Source: Ignelater luminosus
Taxonomy: Eukaryota; Arthropoda; Insecta; Coleoptera; Elateridae
NCBI GenBank assembly: GCA_011009095.1
Contig: VTPC01000842.1
Location: 539,443-603,442 of the forward strand
Direction of reading: 5' to 3'
Length of the DNA: 64,000 bases
Of this stretch, positions 34,735-46,849 are shown in pieces. A program made the translations under genes and the position numbers. Every line of letters starts with the position of its first letter. Within the stretch, counting starts at the first letter, position 1. The notes under the pieces are model-generated. The model was not told where the DNA came from and did no database searches. It was given only the letters and a program-made list of their open reading frames with translations.

Positions 34735-35400
34735 GAGTGCAGGGGTCTACTAGAAACTTCGAACACTTCAGAGTATTTTCCTGCGTTACAGTTGACCATT
34801 GTTCTTTTAATACTTTACAGAGGCCATTCAGAGTTTTTGCCTTTCCATTAAACAATCTTTGTTTTAAATAGCCAAATCAAAAGAAATTTACTGAAGTTAT
34901 ATCAGGTGGTTTTATTCTTTACTTCCAAGGTTTCTGCGATAAGACACTCATTATTTGTGCTATGTGGACTGAAGCTTTGTTGTGATGAAGTGTCGCTTTT
35001 GATTCATCGCTCGCATATAACTTTGGAAATTTCTTCTTCAGATACGACTTTAGAGTGTACTTAACATAGTAATCGGCATTTACTCTTAGTCTTAACTTCT
35101 TTTAAAACTGATAAGCGATAACACTCTAGGATCACTCACACCACCAACAACCATGAATACATTTGGCCAACTTTTACTTTCTCCACCTTTACAATGTTTT
35201 CCTTTGTGCATACTCACCTTAAAACTATCATTTTTTGCAGCTAGTGGTTTCTTTGTTTTCGTGTTCAAGATTCTAACTACAGTGCTTTGTGGAATTTTTG
35301 TGCCTTCGATGACACACCTTCTTTGGAAAGAACTTTGACGCGTAAATCGCTTTTAGAAATTCTATTCATTTCTGACTGCTCAAGGAATGCATCTCTCAAA
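34735..35400 (-). pseudogene. Tc1/mariner-superfamily transposase fossil
   Basis: A minus-strand relic. From high to low coordinates it gives a VVRILNTKTKKPLAAK-like helix-turn-helix end (about 35270-35230), then KHCKGGESKSWPNVFMVVGG (about 35200-35140). Next is KSYLKKKFPKLYASDESKAT followed by LHHNKASVHIA (about 35060-34970). Last come PPDITSVNFF and FGYLKQRLFNG (about 34905-34850). In the family the second catalytic residue sits in an HQDNA/QDKA-type motif, and the third in an SPDLxPxDFFxFGYLK-type motif. Here both positions read Asn in place of Asp, and a TGA interrupts the last motif. Several frameshifts are present. No inverted ends were found. Confidence 0.72.
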
Positions 35401-38221
35401 CCTAAAACAAAAAACATGCACCTTGACATAAGTCAACGTCGACTTGCTATAAACTAAATAATTACTGGCATACTTGATTTTTTGAATTGAATGTTGTAAA
35501 AAGCTGAAATAATGCAAAGTTTTCCATGTTAAAAATATCAGATATTTGAAAAGAAACATCATTTAATGTTAGAAATGCAGCCACCAACACTGTAAAAGAG
35601 GCACCGATGGTACCCGAAAAGCGTGAAGACCGGAGGCTGTCAGATTAGCCCAGATCTAGGTCTATTAGCAGATGGTTTTTTTCTGGAAGAAATTGAATTG
35701 AGAGAATAATGTAGATTATTGGCGGAATAAAGTACGCTAAGCTTCTTCATCATTTTCTCATTAAAACCAATTTTTAGAAGCATTTTTTGATAACTCAAAC
35801 TCAATTACCTACATATAAGTTGGCTTGAATTTCTATATTAATTCTTGGAATTTTTTACCTTTACCATCCATTCGTCCAGGTTATAGTTATAATTTATAAA
35901 CTATAACAGAACAATTATCTAAGCATTATTGAAAAGCGAATGGGCCGACAATTTTCTTTAGAACTACATAAAATGCTGGTCAGGTTTATCAGTCTTTTCC
36001 TGTCTTTTCTTCCAAACACGTATTTGCATCTTCTTGTTTCTTATTGTCGGCCTTAACTTAAAAGCTTTTAATCCTTTGCAAACGGGAAAACCTTAAGTTC
36101 TTAAAAAGGGGCAATAAATTATATTACAATAGACTTATGTCTCCAAAATATAATGAACGAAGAGACGTTTAAAATTCTATTGCTGAAAATATAAAAGGGC
36201 ATACACGTCATGGTTTTTTAAGTTTGAGCAGGCAGAATAAGAAAATAAACACTTTTATCACTTTTAAGAAGTAAAAAGGGTATTTTTTTTGTCAAATAAT
36301 CAAACATAATAGGCAATTACATTTGATGTGAATTAAAATCTCAATGAAACACATAATAAACCAAATTCTCTATAATCAAACGGAAGTTTTTACTTCATAA
36401 CATAATTAAGATTACCGCATTCCTTAAAAAATAAACAAACAAACTGGAAAACCCACCATCATGTTAAGCTTATCTAATAAACATTTTTTTAAAATTTATT
36501 ATTGCTATTTTATATGTAATTGTGAGCAAGCATGCCGGGTTATAGATCGTTTTCAATTTAAAAGCGAATTTATATAGAGATGTAATAGTAATTTTCATTC
36601 CCAAAGGCGTAATTTGCGGGAAATGTTTTTTTTCTACATTAGTTTATTCTCTATTCAGAGGAATTGTTATCAGAAAGCATATAAAATAATTCATTTGTGC
36701 ACACAAAAACAGAAAACCACAAAATGACGTCTGCCATGTCTATGTGTACTTTAATATCATCATTATTAGAACTAATGTTCGCAATTTGAAGAAAAATACA
36801 ATTTACATGGTAATTGAGATCAGTTATCACTGGGGAAACATGTGACTATTAGCATTGAGTTTTTTCTAGTATAAAATTATTAATTTTATTATAGAAGAGA
36901 AGAAACATCTTACCAAATCTGATGAATTTAACAAAATAAGCCGTTCTAAGAATATTGTAATAATAACATTCGCATCCAAGCAAACTTGGATTACTTAAAA
37001 GCTCAACGTTAATTTCAAACATTGCAGTAACAATAAAGTTAAACTTTACAAAATAATATCAATGAATGAATAAGTTAATACAGACTGACCGACTACTTAA
37101 TTTCATTCATTTATTTTCCTTTTCACAGTAAACAGTCGAGCATCACAATAAGTTCCATTAAACGAAAAGCAACTAGTGACGTTTTACATTGACAAATTCC
37201 TATTATTTCACCTGAATAATCACCAATAATGTCGTTTTACCGTTTTCTTTTTAAATTCTTAAAACTTTCGTTTACATGGGATAACAGGAAACAAAAAGAA
37301 AATTTAGGGCCTGCTTCAAAGACATTCTACAATAATAAGAAAAGACATTTATGTTAAGAACATAAAGCTCTTTAAAGTCAGTTCATCAAAAAAGACAATT
37401 TTCATGTAAAAGATTATTATTTCTTAATCTTGTTTTGTGAGTTTCTCACAGACACTTAAGAAAATTGTTTTCTTAGAAACTTTTAATTAGAATAGACTTA
37501 AGGTAAATTAACTCGAGAATCTTTTAACAAAAAGAACTTCATTATTTATTGTCTTTTTGTCAAGGTTCCGCTAAATCGATCCTGTCGTCCTGCACCCCCA
37601 TTAATCATTCTATAGTTCTTATAGTGTTTAGGGATTGTTTAAAAGAGGGGAAAAAAGAGAATTCTAAATCCACTGCCATTTTACATTGAAACGTTTTTCA
37701 TTTGTTTAAACACAATTCTTCATTGTTTTTTTTGCGACATATAACCTCATTCTACAACCTACAACGTCCGTTTCTTGATGAAAAAACAGTTTTAGATGGA
37801 GAATTTATTTAATAAATTCTTCTAATAAGTAGTGCATATTCTAATTTAATGGCGCACGCATTGTACTTGAGACAACCAATGTAAAGACTTTACAACACAA
37901 GGCGAAAGTTTCAAATTGTCAATCGAAAATGAAACAGTAAAACAGAATCCAGACCTATAGATAATATTCCAATCCAGGTCTTACTGAAAGAAATGTTGGA
38001 TAATAATGCAATAAACGAAAATTTATTTAATCCGGTACAAAATTAAAATTAACGATTGATACAATTCTCTTCGCACAAATGTCACAAAAAACTAATGGGG
38101 CAGCATTCCATGGAAAAAGGTAAAATTGGACAATTTTTTAAAATACATTTTCAGACAAAAGTATGGCTGCTTTTAATTACCAGTTGTTTAAGCTTTTGCA
38201 TAATTTACTTTCGCCAACTTA
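35401..38221. other. AT-rich spacer, no recognised gene
   Basis: Very AT-rich. No RNA gene, inverted-end element or protein motif was recognised. Confidence 0.5.
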
Positions 38222-39468
38222 ACGGGTGTTTCATATGAAATGAGAATTAAGTTGCCTATGATTTGAGCAAATGACGTAAACCAAACAATTGACTGCAGTT
38301 GTCAAATCGCAAGTTAAATGTGCGAATTTTACATATTGCATTAGTAAATTTCAGTTATTCGTGTTACAATGGTTTATAATAAGCATCTTTTTGAAAGAAT
38401 AAAATTGTTATTTGGACGTAAAAGTAATAAGTATATTATTAATCATTTTCATAATGAAGAATATGCCGTTCAAACAATATCTGGGCACTTAAATGCTTGC
38501 AAAAAAGATCGTGAGTTATTTAAAACGGAGAAAGGCCGCCCACAAAAGATAATGAATGCAGTTAATCTGAAAAAATTGGAAAAATCTGCTGTCAACCGCA
38601 CGGGTACTTCTTTGCGGAAGTTAGCAAACAAATTTAAAGTATCCCATGAAACTATAAGAAGAAATTTAAATAAAATGAATATGAACTATTATAAAAGGGG
38701 ATGTGCACCGAAGTTCACCAAAAAGCAACTTCAAAAAATTCCTCCTCGATGTAGAAAACTACGACGTGAAATCATAAAGCTAAATGTGAGTGTTATAATG
38801 GATGATGAAAAGTACTTCACTCTCCGAAATGATGAAATGCCTGGAAACTCTGGATACTTCACATATGATAAGAAAACAGTTCCGCCATCTGTCGATATAA
38901 AGCAAAAGAAAAATCTCTACAAAAAGTTCTGGTTTGGTTAGCTCTTTCCGCTCGAGGAACTTCAGATGTTGTTATTCGTGATTCTAGGGCAGTAGCTGTG
39001 ACTGCTCAGGTTTACATAAAAGACTGGATGCCGAAATTGTTAAGATTTATTCAAAAATATCATATGAACGACGAATATATATTTTGGGCAATATATTTGA
39101 AACCAATAACATAAGGCATGTACCTGAAGAAGCTAATCCACCAAGTGTGCCCATTGAAGATTTTTGGGCTATATTGTCTCGGGCAGTGTATAGTGATGGT
39201 TGGGAAGCTAAAACTACGAAACAATTGAACAGACGCATTAGACAAAAAGTAAAAACCATAAACCTCAATGTCGTCCAAACGATGGTGGCTAAGGTTAGAC
39301 ATATGTTGCGAATAATAGAAGAAGGCGGTCCTTATGCTGTTCTCAAATAGTTATAATTAATTTATTTTTTAATGTAGTTTTACATAATACTGTATTATTT
39401 TTTGTTATTTGAGTACACATTTCTAAAATTAAACAGTAATCTTTTCTCATTTCATGTGTGACACCCGT
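38222..39468 (+). mobile_element. Tc1/mariner element with ~29 bp inverted ends and TA target
   Basis: Left tip ACGGGTGTTTCATATGAAAT (38222 on) and right tip, reverse complemented, ACGGGTGTCACACATGAAAT, followed by GAGAA in both. TA flanks both sides (38220-38221 and 39469-39470). Length is 1247 bp. It carries the longest recognisable transposase frame in the window. Confidence 0.88.
38369..39350 (+). pseudogene. Tc1/mariner-superfamily transposase, nearly intact but catalytically broken
   Basis: The transposase of the surrounding element. The start ATG at 38369 gives 190 codons. They include TSLRKLANKFKVSHETIRRN, a clear helix-turn-helix (about residues 80-100), and then VSVIMDDEKYFTLRND (about residues 139-154), with the first catalytic Asp. 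A +1 shift near 38920 leads to KVLVWLALSARGTSDVV and FIQKYHMNDEYIFW. After a second shift the last frame reads IRHVPEEANPPSVPIEDFWA, with the third acidic residue in PIED, and runs to the stop at 39348-39350. The family normally has a PDLAxxHYA-type segment after YIFW that holds the second Asp. It is missing here, as are about four residues before PIED, so small deletions removed an essential residue. The spacing in relatives suggests a rosa-like (DD41D) group, but that is uncertain. Confidence 0.85.
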
Positions 39469-39470
39469 TA

Positions 39471-39944
39471 TATCTTTGGATGAACAATTGATCCATGAGT
39501 CTAATATAAATCAAGTTGCTTGTTGCACATTTAGCATTTAATTTTCTGTTATTTCTTTATTTAATTTATTGTGAAGATAGTTAATTCGTGTTTTCACCTA
39601 TGCTTATATCTCAGAACAAAATCAATATTTGATCATTAATTAATTATACCAAGTGTATTGATAATCCTTACCTCTAGTTTTTTTTGCATTTTTATTCAAT
39701 GAGAAGTTTTTGTTTAAATGCACCTCAATATAACATTATGCTTTATGCGTATACATTACAACTATTTTGTTGTTAGCATTGTTATTCCTTAGTTCTAAAC
39801 TATATATTAAAAGATTTACCGTATAAATTAACAGATACACTATTATGTTATGCACCATAACATCCTGTAGATAATAATTTTAAAAATATTTGAATTAATG
39901 TGATTTCATATTGTGCTTTAGTTTACAGAAATTATGTAACTACA
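39471..39944. other. AT-rich spacer, no gene seen
   Basis: Simple AT-rich sequence between a transposon and a foldback. Confidence 0.5.
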
Positions 39945-41110
39945 TACAGTGCGTTCATCTTAAACGATCCATTCTTAATATCTGATCAACAAATGGGCAT
40001 ATCGAAATAAGAAAAAAACATATTAATTTATTATTAAAATTCATAATTAACCCAATAATAGAAGGCGCTGTGCTCGCTCCTGCACACATAATCTCAAAAT
40101 CTTAAATGGCACCCTACCACTTATGATACGTTCGTTGAAAAGGGAATAACAATAGCAATCGTTTGGTGAAAACAAAATTGAAATCGGCCTACTAGATCAG
40201 AAATTTTAGTTTTTAATTGTTTTGGTACTTATTTCGAATATGAAACAAATGAACGTAAACATCTTTAATTGAATAATTTAAATTGAACTACCAATAAAAA
40301 GTCAAAACAATAGAAAAGAAACAACACAAGATAGGCAATTTTTTCAAGGAAGTACCTAACCAAGCGACTCACATTAGCAGATCAATTCACACTATTCGAC
40401 TCCGAATAGGTGTAGTGGCAGTTATTCTTCACTCAGAACTATCACTAATTGGTCACCTCGATTTAAAGTTACTATACAAAAGGTCTCACTATAATAACAA
40501 ACGTAAGTCATATATTTTACGTAAATTATCGCATCTCGATTGTTTTAATATGAACTTTAGATGAAAAACAAGTGCAACTTTACATGTTCTGACATTGCAT
40601 ACGATTAATTGAACTATGGCGAGTTCCTACGTTTAGGTACTGTTTTCAAAAATTACTTATTTCGTGTTGTTCCTTCACTTCTGTTTTTACCTTCTATTGA
40701 CAGTTCAATTTACAATAATCAATTACAAATCATGTGTTTGGCATTCGAAATAAGCACCAAAACAATTGAAATAGGTTTCTTCACTTAGTTAACGCAATTT
40801 AAATTCTTAACTAAAATGAAACGTTTTGTGTTATAACTTTTGATTAAGTAGGCAGATTTGAATTTTGTTTTCAATAAGAGATTGCTGTTGTTATTCCCTT
40901 TCCAACGATGTATCGCAAGTGTTAAAGTGCCATTTAAGATTCTGAGGTTAGGTGTGCGACAGCGAATATAGCGAACTCTATGAATCAGTTAATTCTCTAT
41001 TCTAATGTGCACTTTCATAAATAGATTGAGGTGTTTTGTTTTCTTATTTCGATAACTTCATTTGTTTAGGTGATATTAAGGGTGGATCGTTTTAAAATAA
41101 ACACACTATT
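39945..41110. mobile_element. Large foldback element
   Basis: The left arm 39945-40370 and the right arm 40615-41110 are inverted copies around a loop of about 245 bp. Matching blocks, left against reverse-complemented right, are ACAGTGCGTTCATCTTAAAC / ATAGTGTGTTTATTTTAAAA; ATCGAAATAAGAAAA in both; AATCTTAAATGGCACCCTA / AATCTTAAATGGCACTTTA; AAAGGGAATAACAATAGCAA / AAAGGGAATAACAACAGCAA; AATTGTTTTGGTACTTATTT / AATTGTTTTGGTGCTTATTT. No transposase. Blocks conserved between the arms are separated by less similar stretches. Confidence 0.85.
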
Positions 41111-41124
41111 AAGATATTTTATAC

Positions 41125-41370
41125 GGGTGTCCCGAAATAACATCGACGACGCTTAACCACTGATTCTGGGGAACAAAATAACTAAGATGCATCGAAAAAA
41201 AGTTAGGTAAAAAGCTTCTCGTTTTTAAGTTATAAGCTGTCAAAGTCAACATAATTTTTTCTTAATTTTTTAATCGCATCTCACTGAATCGGAAGTACTT
41301 AAAGCCTTTCAAGAGATGGTTGTTATTACATTTTCCCTGGTAATGCATTTTACAGACGTACCCAGGCCGG
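41125..41370. other. Short spacer with a mariner-tip-like string
   Basis: TATACGGGTGTCCCGAAATAA at about 41120-41140 looks like a mariner terminus, but no partner end was found nearby. Confidence 0.3.
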
Positions 41371-42620
41371 GTATTTTAGACGAGCCTTTTAAAAACTTAT
41401 CTCGTTTTACGGGCCTATCCGACAGTTTGGGACTGTTGGGTTGAGCTTTTCGGCTCTGTCGGGCTTGTCACGTTGTTCGAGCTTGTCGAACCTGCTTATT
41501 CAATCGGTAGGGCTTCTCGGGTCATTATTTTTGTACCGATCCGAAGTGAACTGAGATCTTTTTCGTACTGACTAAGATTGCCGTACTGATTTCGACAGGC
41601 GTTATTTTCGAACTCAACCGGACAAGCCTTATTTTCATACTGCACCAGAGAGCAGGATTTTCGTATTCCATACTTTTTCTTTCTCAGTTTAAAAAGACAC
41701 TTCAGCTCTGTCGGGTCGTTCGAGTCTCTCGAGTCGTTCAGGAGTTTCGGACCTGTCAGGCCTCCCTGAGTCATATAAGCGTTATTTTAGTACGGACTGA
41801 GGCGGGCATTATTTTTATACTGAGTTGAAGCGGAAAAGTTTCGTGCTGTGCCGTGGAAGCCTGCACAGGCCGCGTTTCTTGGTCGGACCTTTGCGCGGTC
41901 CTGCCTAAAGCTTCGTTTTAGGTCAGGTCGGGCCTAAGTTTTTAAAGGATATCCTGGACCTGTCGGATAATTTGGTCTTATGGGGCCTGTAAGGCAGCCG
42001 GATCATTTAGAGGTCTCGAGCCTGTCAGGCATCACGGTCCTGTCGAATCTTTCGGGCCTCTCGAGTCGTTCAGAGGTGTCGAAAAAGTTACTGGGTTTTT
42101 TGAGCCGCATCAAGTCGGGCCAAGCCTGAAAACTTCGACCTGTGCAGGGCTTTATGCGAGTCGTTACCCACTATGGACTCGTTGGCATGGTGAATTTTCG
42201 GGCCATTATTTTTATACTGATCAGAAGCAAACCGAGATTTGTCTCTTATTGACTCGGACGGGTTATTTCCGTGCTGAACCGTAACGAAAAGCTGTGTCGT
42301 ACGGACTTCGACAGACGTTATTTTCGCACAGACTCGGACAAGCATTATTTCTATACTAAACTGAAGCGCAGGAGTTTTGTACTGTACAGTAGAATTCTCC
42401 GGGACTACGTTGGTACAATTGGGTTTGTCAGGTAGTTCGGTCTCATCAGAGGTTGTCGGGTCGTTCGGCCTTATCAGGGCTGTCGGGTCTCTCCAACCTG
42501 TCGAGCTTCTCGGGCGTGTCGGCCCGTCGGGCTTCTCGATTTCTCGAACCTGGCGAGCGGTTCGAGATTTAGGGTTTTTTCCGGCTGCATGAAGTTTAGT
42601 CCCAGTCGAGCTCTACTGCA
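41371..42620 (-). repeat. Composite GC-rich repeat (locus D, reverse orientation, at least two units)
   Basis: Two rounds of the same order appear. First comes minisatellite such as GGGTCGTTCGAGTCTCTCGA (41380-41520, 41700-41770, 41940-42130, 42420-42590). Then comes a block of GTACTGA boxes (41535-41680 and 42215-42390), with ATTATTTTTGTACYGATC marking the start of each box block. A CCTGCACAGGCCGCGTTTC stretch near 41862 is the reverse of the GTGCAGG end module seen at other loci. All open frames inside are repeat by-products. Confidence 0.78.
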
Positions 42621-43085
42621 TTTACCCCACTTCACCCTACAGGTATTGCTATAGTCGATTCATATAACAGAAATACACCTCTAAATATAGTATTTTCTTT
42701 ATTAGGTGGCTATGATATTTGGAGTAGCGGGCGCTGGCAGAAAACAAACTTGTACAACGTGACCATTACCACTAAAGCTAATATTCCACAAAGTTTTACT
42801 GTTATTAATAAGAAAAGCAAGAAAATCAACTGCTTGGAGATCTATCGTAAATATACTAAACTTTGACCAGAAAATGGAAATTATGAACATTTGTTTTTGA
42901 CGTTTCGCAATGGAAAATGCACGAATCAGGTAGTGGGCAAAAACACCATTGGAAATGGGCCATCAAAAATTGCAGAATATTTAAATTTTGGTATATCATA
43001 GCTTTGTCGCATGAAAAATAATGCAGTTTTAAGAAAATGTATCAAAGAAAAAAATAACGAAAGTAAGTATAAATATTCGATGAAC
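42600..43085 (+). other. Unrecognised open stretch with no ATG (possible decayed coding segment)
   Basis: One plus-strand frame is open from about 42600 to a TGA at 42866-42868. It contains GYDIWSSGRWQKTNLYNVTI, and continues past the stop with LFLTFRNGKCTNQVV to about 43003. It has no start codon and no family that I recognise. The amino-acid mix is more protein-like than most chance frames here, but a frame of this length can occur by chance in 64 kb. It lies between two composite repeats. Confidence 0.25.
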
Positions 43086-43094
43086 TGCAATAAA

Positions 43095-43635
43095 TTACGG
43101 ATTTTTAAATAACTTGATGCGGCTTGAAAAAAACCCGACAACTTCTTGATCGGTCAGACAGGCCAAACAGCCCGAGAGCCCGGACGGCCCGAGAAGTCCA
43201 AAAGGTCCAACAAGGCAGAACGATCCAACAGGTCCGACAGGCCCGAGAGATCCAAACAGCTCGATAGATCCGAGAGGCCTGGGAGACCTAAACAGCCCGA
43301 TAGACCCGGAAGACCTGAAGGATCTTAAAAGTCCAAAAGGCCCGACAGGCCAGAGAAGTTCAACAAGTCCGAGAGACACAAATGGTCTGATAGACCCAAA
43401 GGTCCAGACAGGCCCAAACAATCCGACAGATTCAAGGAATCCGAAGGTCCGAGGAGTGCAAAAGGCCCGACAGACCCATATGGCCCGAAAGGTTCGGCAT
43501 CTTGACAGCTCGACAGGCCCGGACGGCCCGATTGACCGGAAGTAGGCCTGAAAAGCCCGATAAACATTAAAATGAGGCCCGGGCCGCATAAAATCCCGAC
43601 TAGAAAACCCAGCCCGTGCAGGCTTCTAAGCCAAA
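43095..43635 (+). repeat. Composite GC-rich repeat (locus E), clearest 9-bp minisatellite
   Basis: It begins CTTGATGCGGCTTGAAAAAA, then CAACTTCTTGATCGGTC. About 380 bp follow that can be cut into 9-bp units of the form CCGANAGGY with few length changes (43180-43550). The end module is GATTGACCGGAAGTAGGCC, then TAAAATGAGGCCCGGG, then CAGCCCGTGCAGGCTTCTAA. Nine is a multiple of three, so both strands show long open frames with tripeptide periodicity (Gly-Pro-Ser/Leu-rich on the minus strand, Arg-Pro-Asp/Ser-rich on the plus). They are not genes. Confidence 0.85.
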
Positions 43636-43639
43636 GCTT

Positions 43640-46615
43640 GCATTGTAAACGCAACTTGCTACCTTGAAACAAAACTGATAAACATATGAAAGTGCCCGAT
43701 CACGCAAAAAAAGTATAAAAAGCAAAGCAAAAGCTTGGCTTAGTAAATCTGCTTTCCCAGTCCAAAACGAAAAGTTTTGGTTGATACCTTTTATGTTTTT
43801 ACAAACAAAAATGCATCACTAGATGATCAAAAACTAAGTTCAACCATTCGCAAAAATCATGAATCAATCAAAAGGGTGAAACACAAATGATGTAGATGCT
43901 ATGGTAACATTAAAGTGAATAAAAACATGAACGTAAAGGAAAGAAATCTGTGGAATTTTCAGGTTATTTTGAAATTATAGTATTGAAGTAATAACTGACA
44001 TAACAAGTCCCTTCACAGAATTGTGAATCTCCCTTTAAAAGGAAAACATGCAAATGCTTTTCTTATTAACACGAAATTTCCACTTTTGACGCCAGATGTC
44101 GCCCGCTTAGTGAAGATCGCCAATAAACTTAACAACAACTGACTTAAGTTAGATAAAATTGAACCAAATGAAGAAAAACTAAGATTCCGTATTAGATTCG
44201 AATCCACATTATTCAATCAATGCTTTTACAATTAAGCTAGCGAGTTCTTTTGCAAACGAAAGCTAATAATTCTGTATATTATGACTTGTCACGACTTTCT
44301 CTTAGGGAAGAACTAGCTAGCTTAAATGGAAAAACATTGGTCCGGTGAATCAAGAATATGTGTCCGAGTCCCACCAGAATTTTAATTTTTCTATTATGTA
44401 AACATAATAATTTACTTTGAGTAACTTTGACAGCTCTTGTTCTGTACAACTCGCTTTACAAGATAAAGTCATTCATTTTCATTATACAATTTCAGGACCA
44501 CTTAAAAGGATAGTTAATCCTTGAGGTTTTAAATATGTATGTAGGGCGGAGGTAAGTGCGATGAATTATTTAACATTAACATGGATCGCGCTTGGAAAAT
44601 TACAACTCGAGTAGGTAATAAATCTATCAGTATTGATACAAAAGTTTGATGATACGACGTCTTATTCAGGCTTTTGTAATGGGATGTTGATATCCTTCCG
44701 GATATAATTTAACTATGCCCTGACAATTTGAATATTAAAATATTCTTTCATCAAATCACCATAATTATCGTTGAAAGATACACGCAATTGTAAACGAAAA
44801 GAAACAAAACAAGGAAAATTTAAAAACATTTTCCCATTTGTACAAGATCGATTTCGTACGCAACTGAAATAAAATAAATTTCAATTTTTCCACTTTTATG
44901 TACAATGCATTAATTACATCCCGGTCGTCCTTGGTAACTTCCTGTTGAAGTGCTATTTGTCCTTCCAGTTCCCCAATGATGTATATCGAATTTCATAATA
45001 ATTACCGTACGCTCTATTTTGTAAATTACGTAATAAATTGACTATATTACCTGGAATTCATTTAATATTACCTAGATATTTGATGAAAACTTATTTGATA
45101 AAGAAATGTATGTAGGTACTAACATTCTTATTCAATGTTGACTTTTTAGATGATGAAGTTGAATGCTTGGCAACTTCTCAAAAAGGTAATCACAAAGTAT
45201 CTTCTTCCAGAGTGCAAACCTTAAAACACATTCCGACAAACAGCCATTTAAGTTTCGCATCACGTATGAAACACACCTCGATATTATTAAGTACCTACGG
45301 CCTGTGAAAAACATTACTACAAGCAGGATGATGCGTACTCTTGCATCCTTGGTTCCGTTAAATTAGGATAGGTTCCAGGTATCCCAACGACCATTCGTGT
45401 ACTTTCACACGTGGATCTTTGAATGTACGGAATTCTAATTGCGGTTTATGTGTGGCGCATTTTTTTTTCATTAAAACGATAAAATAATAATAATAATCAC
45501 AATAAAATATAAACATACGGCGTATAACAAATAAATTATGATTTCCGTTATTCAAGGTCAGCAGTGCAATTTAATATTTTAAACACAAGTAAACTTTAAC
45601 AGATTAAACAAATACATTTTATTATTATTTTGCACTTGCAGAATGTAAAATAAACTCGATAGAATAACTACCAGACATAAACCAGAGGAAAAGATTAATT
45701 TATAAAGAAGAGCATGTGTTTTTCTCAGAAATTCCGACCATTCAAGGTTCAGAAAAAAATTCTCATAATAACCTTATAATTTTTCCTAAATGTTGCTGTA
45801 CACGTTTCTGTTTTTTTTTCCTAGATCTCCTGTTCTTTTTTTCATGCATTCTTTAAATTCCACGTGATGAATTCTCCCCGTCCTTTGTGAAACCACAAAA
45901 ACTGGAATCCGTACGCTAATAGTCATTATTATCTTATTAGTCTTCAATTATTTATGCAGATATTAAATTTACTGGTTAATACTATCACGTCATTTTATTT
46001 GGAATTGCTATTATCGAACTGATTGTAATTATAATTCCTTAATTCTAAAAAGAGATTGCACAAAGAAGACAAATTCATTGAGTAATAATTTATTTACGCA
46101 GAATTTGATCTTGATTCTTTATAGGTTATCCATATTACGTAAACGCAGAATACTATAAACTTCAACACACAATTAAAATGTTACAAATCTTTTATTCTTA
46201 GAACTGAAAGACAGTTTCTAAAAAGATTTAGCAATAACTTCCTGTTTACTGCTTCCATGTGATTTTCAACAAATCCTAACGAAAAATCTGCATGCAATTA
46301 ACTGATATCAGTAAATCAAGTTTTGCCATATTCAATTTACAGCTGAATTTCGAATTGATGGAATGTTTTTGAAAACTCAGGTGCGCATGGTGTCGTGTCA
46401 GTTAGCTGTCGACTTTCTTGCAATTATGGTTGTCAGATATGGTGGTAACGAGATCGGCATTCAAGTTTCGTTAAGGTTTAGTCTGTGCGTATCTTATCTG
46501 TGAGTGATTGTTCTTGTATCACTTAAAAACACAAATGAAATTTCGATTTGTCATTCTTACTTGAAAGCAGTGTTTGAACTCAATAAGTTTCTTCTCTGCC
46601 TAAAACTGATCATCA
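43640..46615. other. AT-rich spacer, no recognised gene
   Basis: No element or RNA gene recognised. A TTAG-bounded stretch at 45148-45192 followed by AAGGTAATC looks weakly exon-like on the plus strand, but it is too short to support. Confidence 0.45.
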
Positions 46616-46849
46616 CATAATTGATCTCGCATATTTTCCTTTACCGTAAGTGGGCAGCCATGCTGTTCTTAGACCTTCTGAAGATTATCCCTCCTGGATC
46701 AATCAATCATCGTCCGCCGGTGGAAGTTAATTATTCCCAAGAAGTTATCACGCAATCGTTAGGCAAAGACAGAAAGTCTCCAGAAATATATATTCCCAAT
46801 CTCCTTAAGTGGAAATTCAGAGAGAGAGGGCGTAGCGTGACACGTGTTC

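Noticed and set aside
41118-41145. TATACGGGTGTCCCG as a mariner terminus
   Set aside because: No matching opposite end or transposase was found within range; probably a solo fragment.
42600-43003. Open stretch with GYDIWSSGRWQ as a secreted-protein exon
   Set aside because: I could not match it to a family, it lacks a start codon and clear splice sites, and it has an internal stop; kept only as a low-confidence note.
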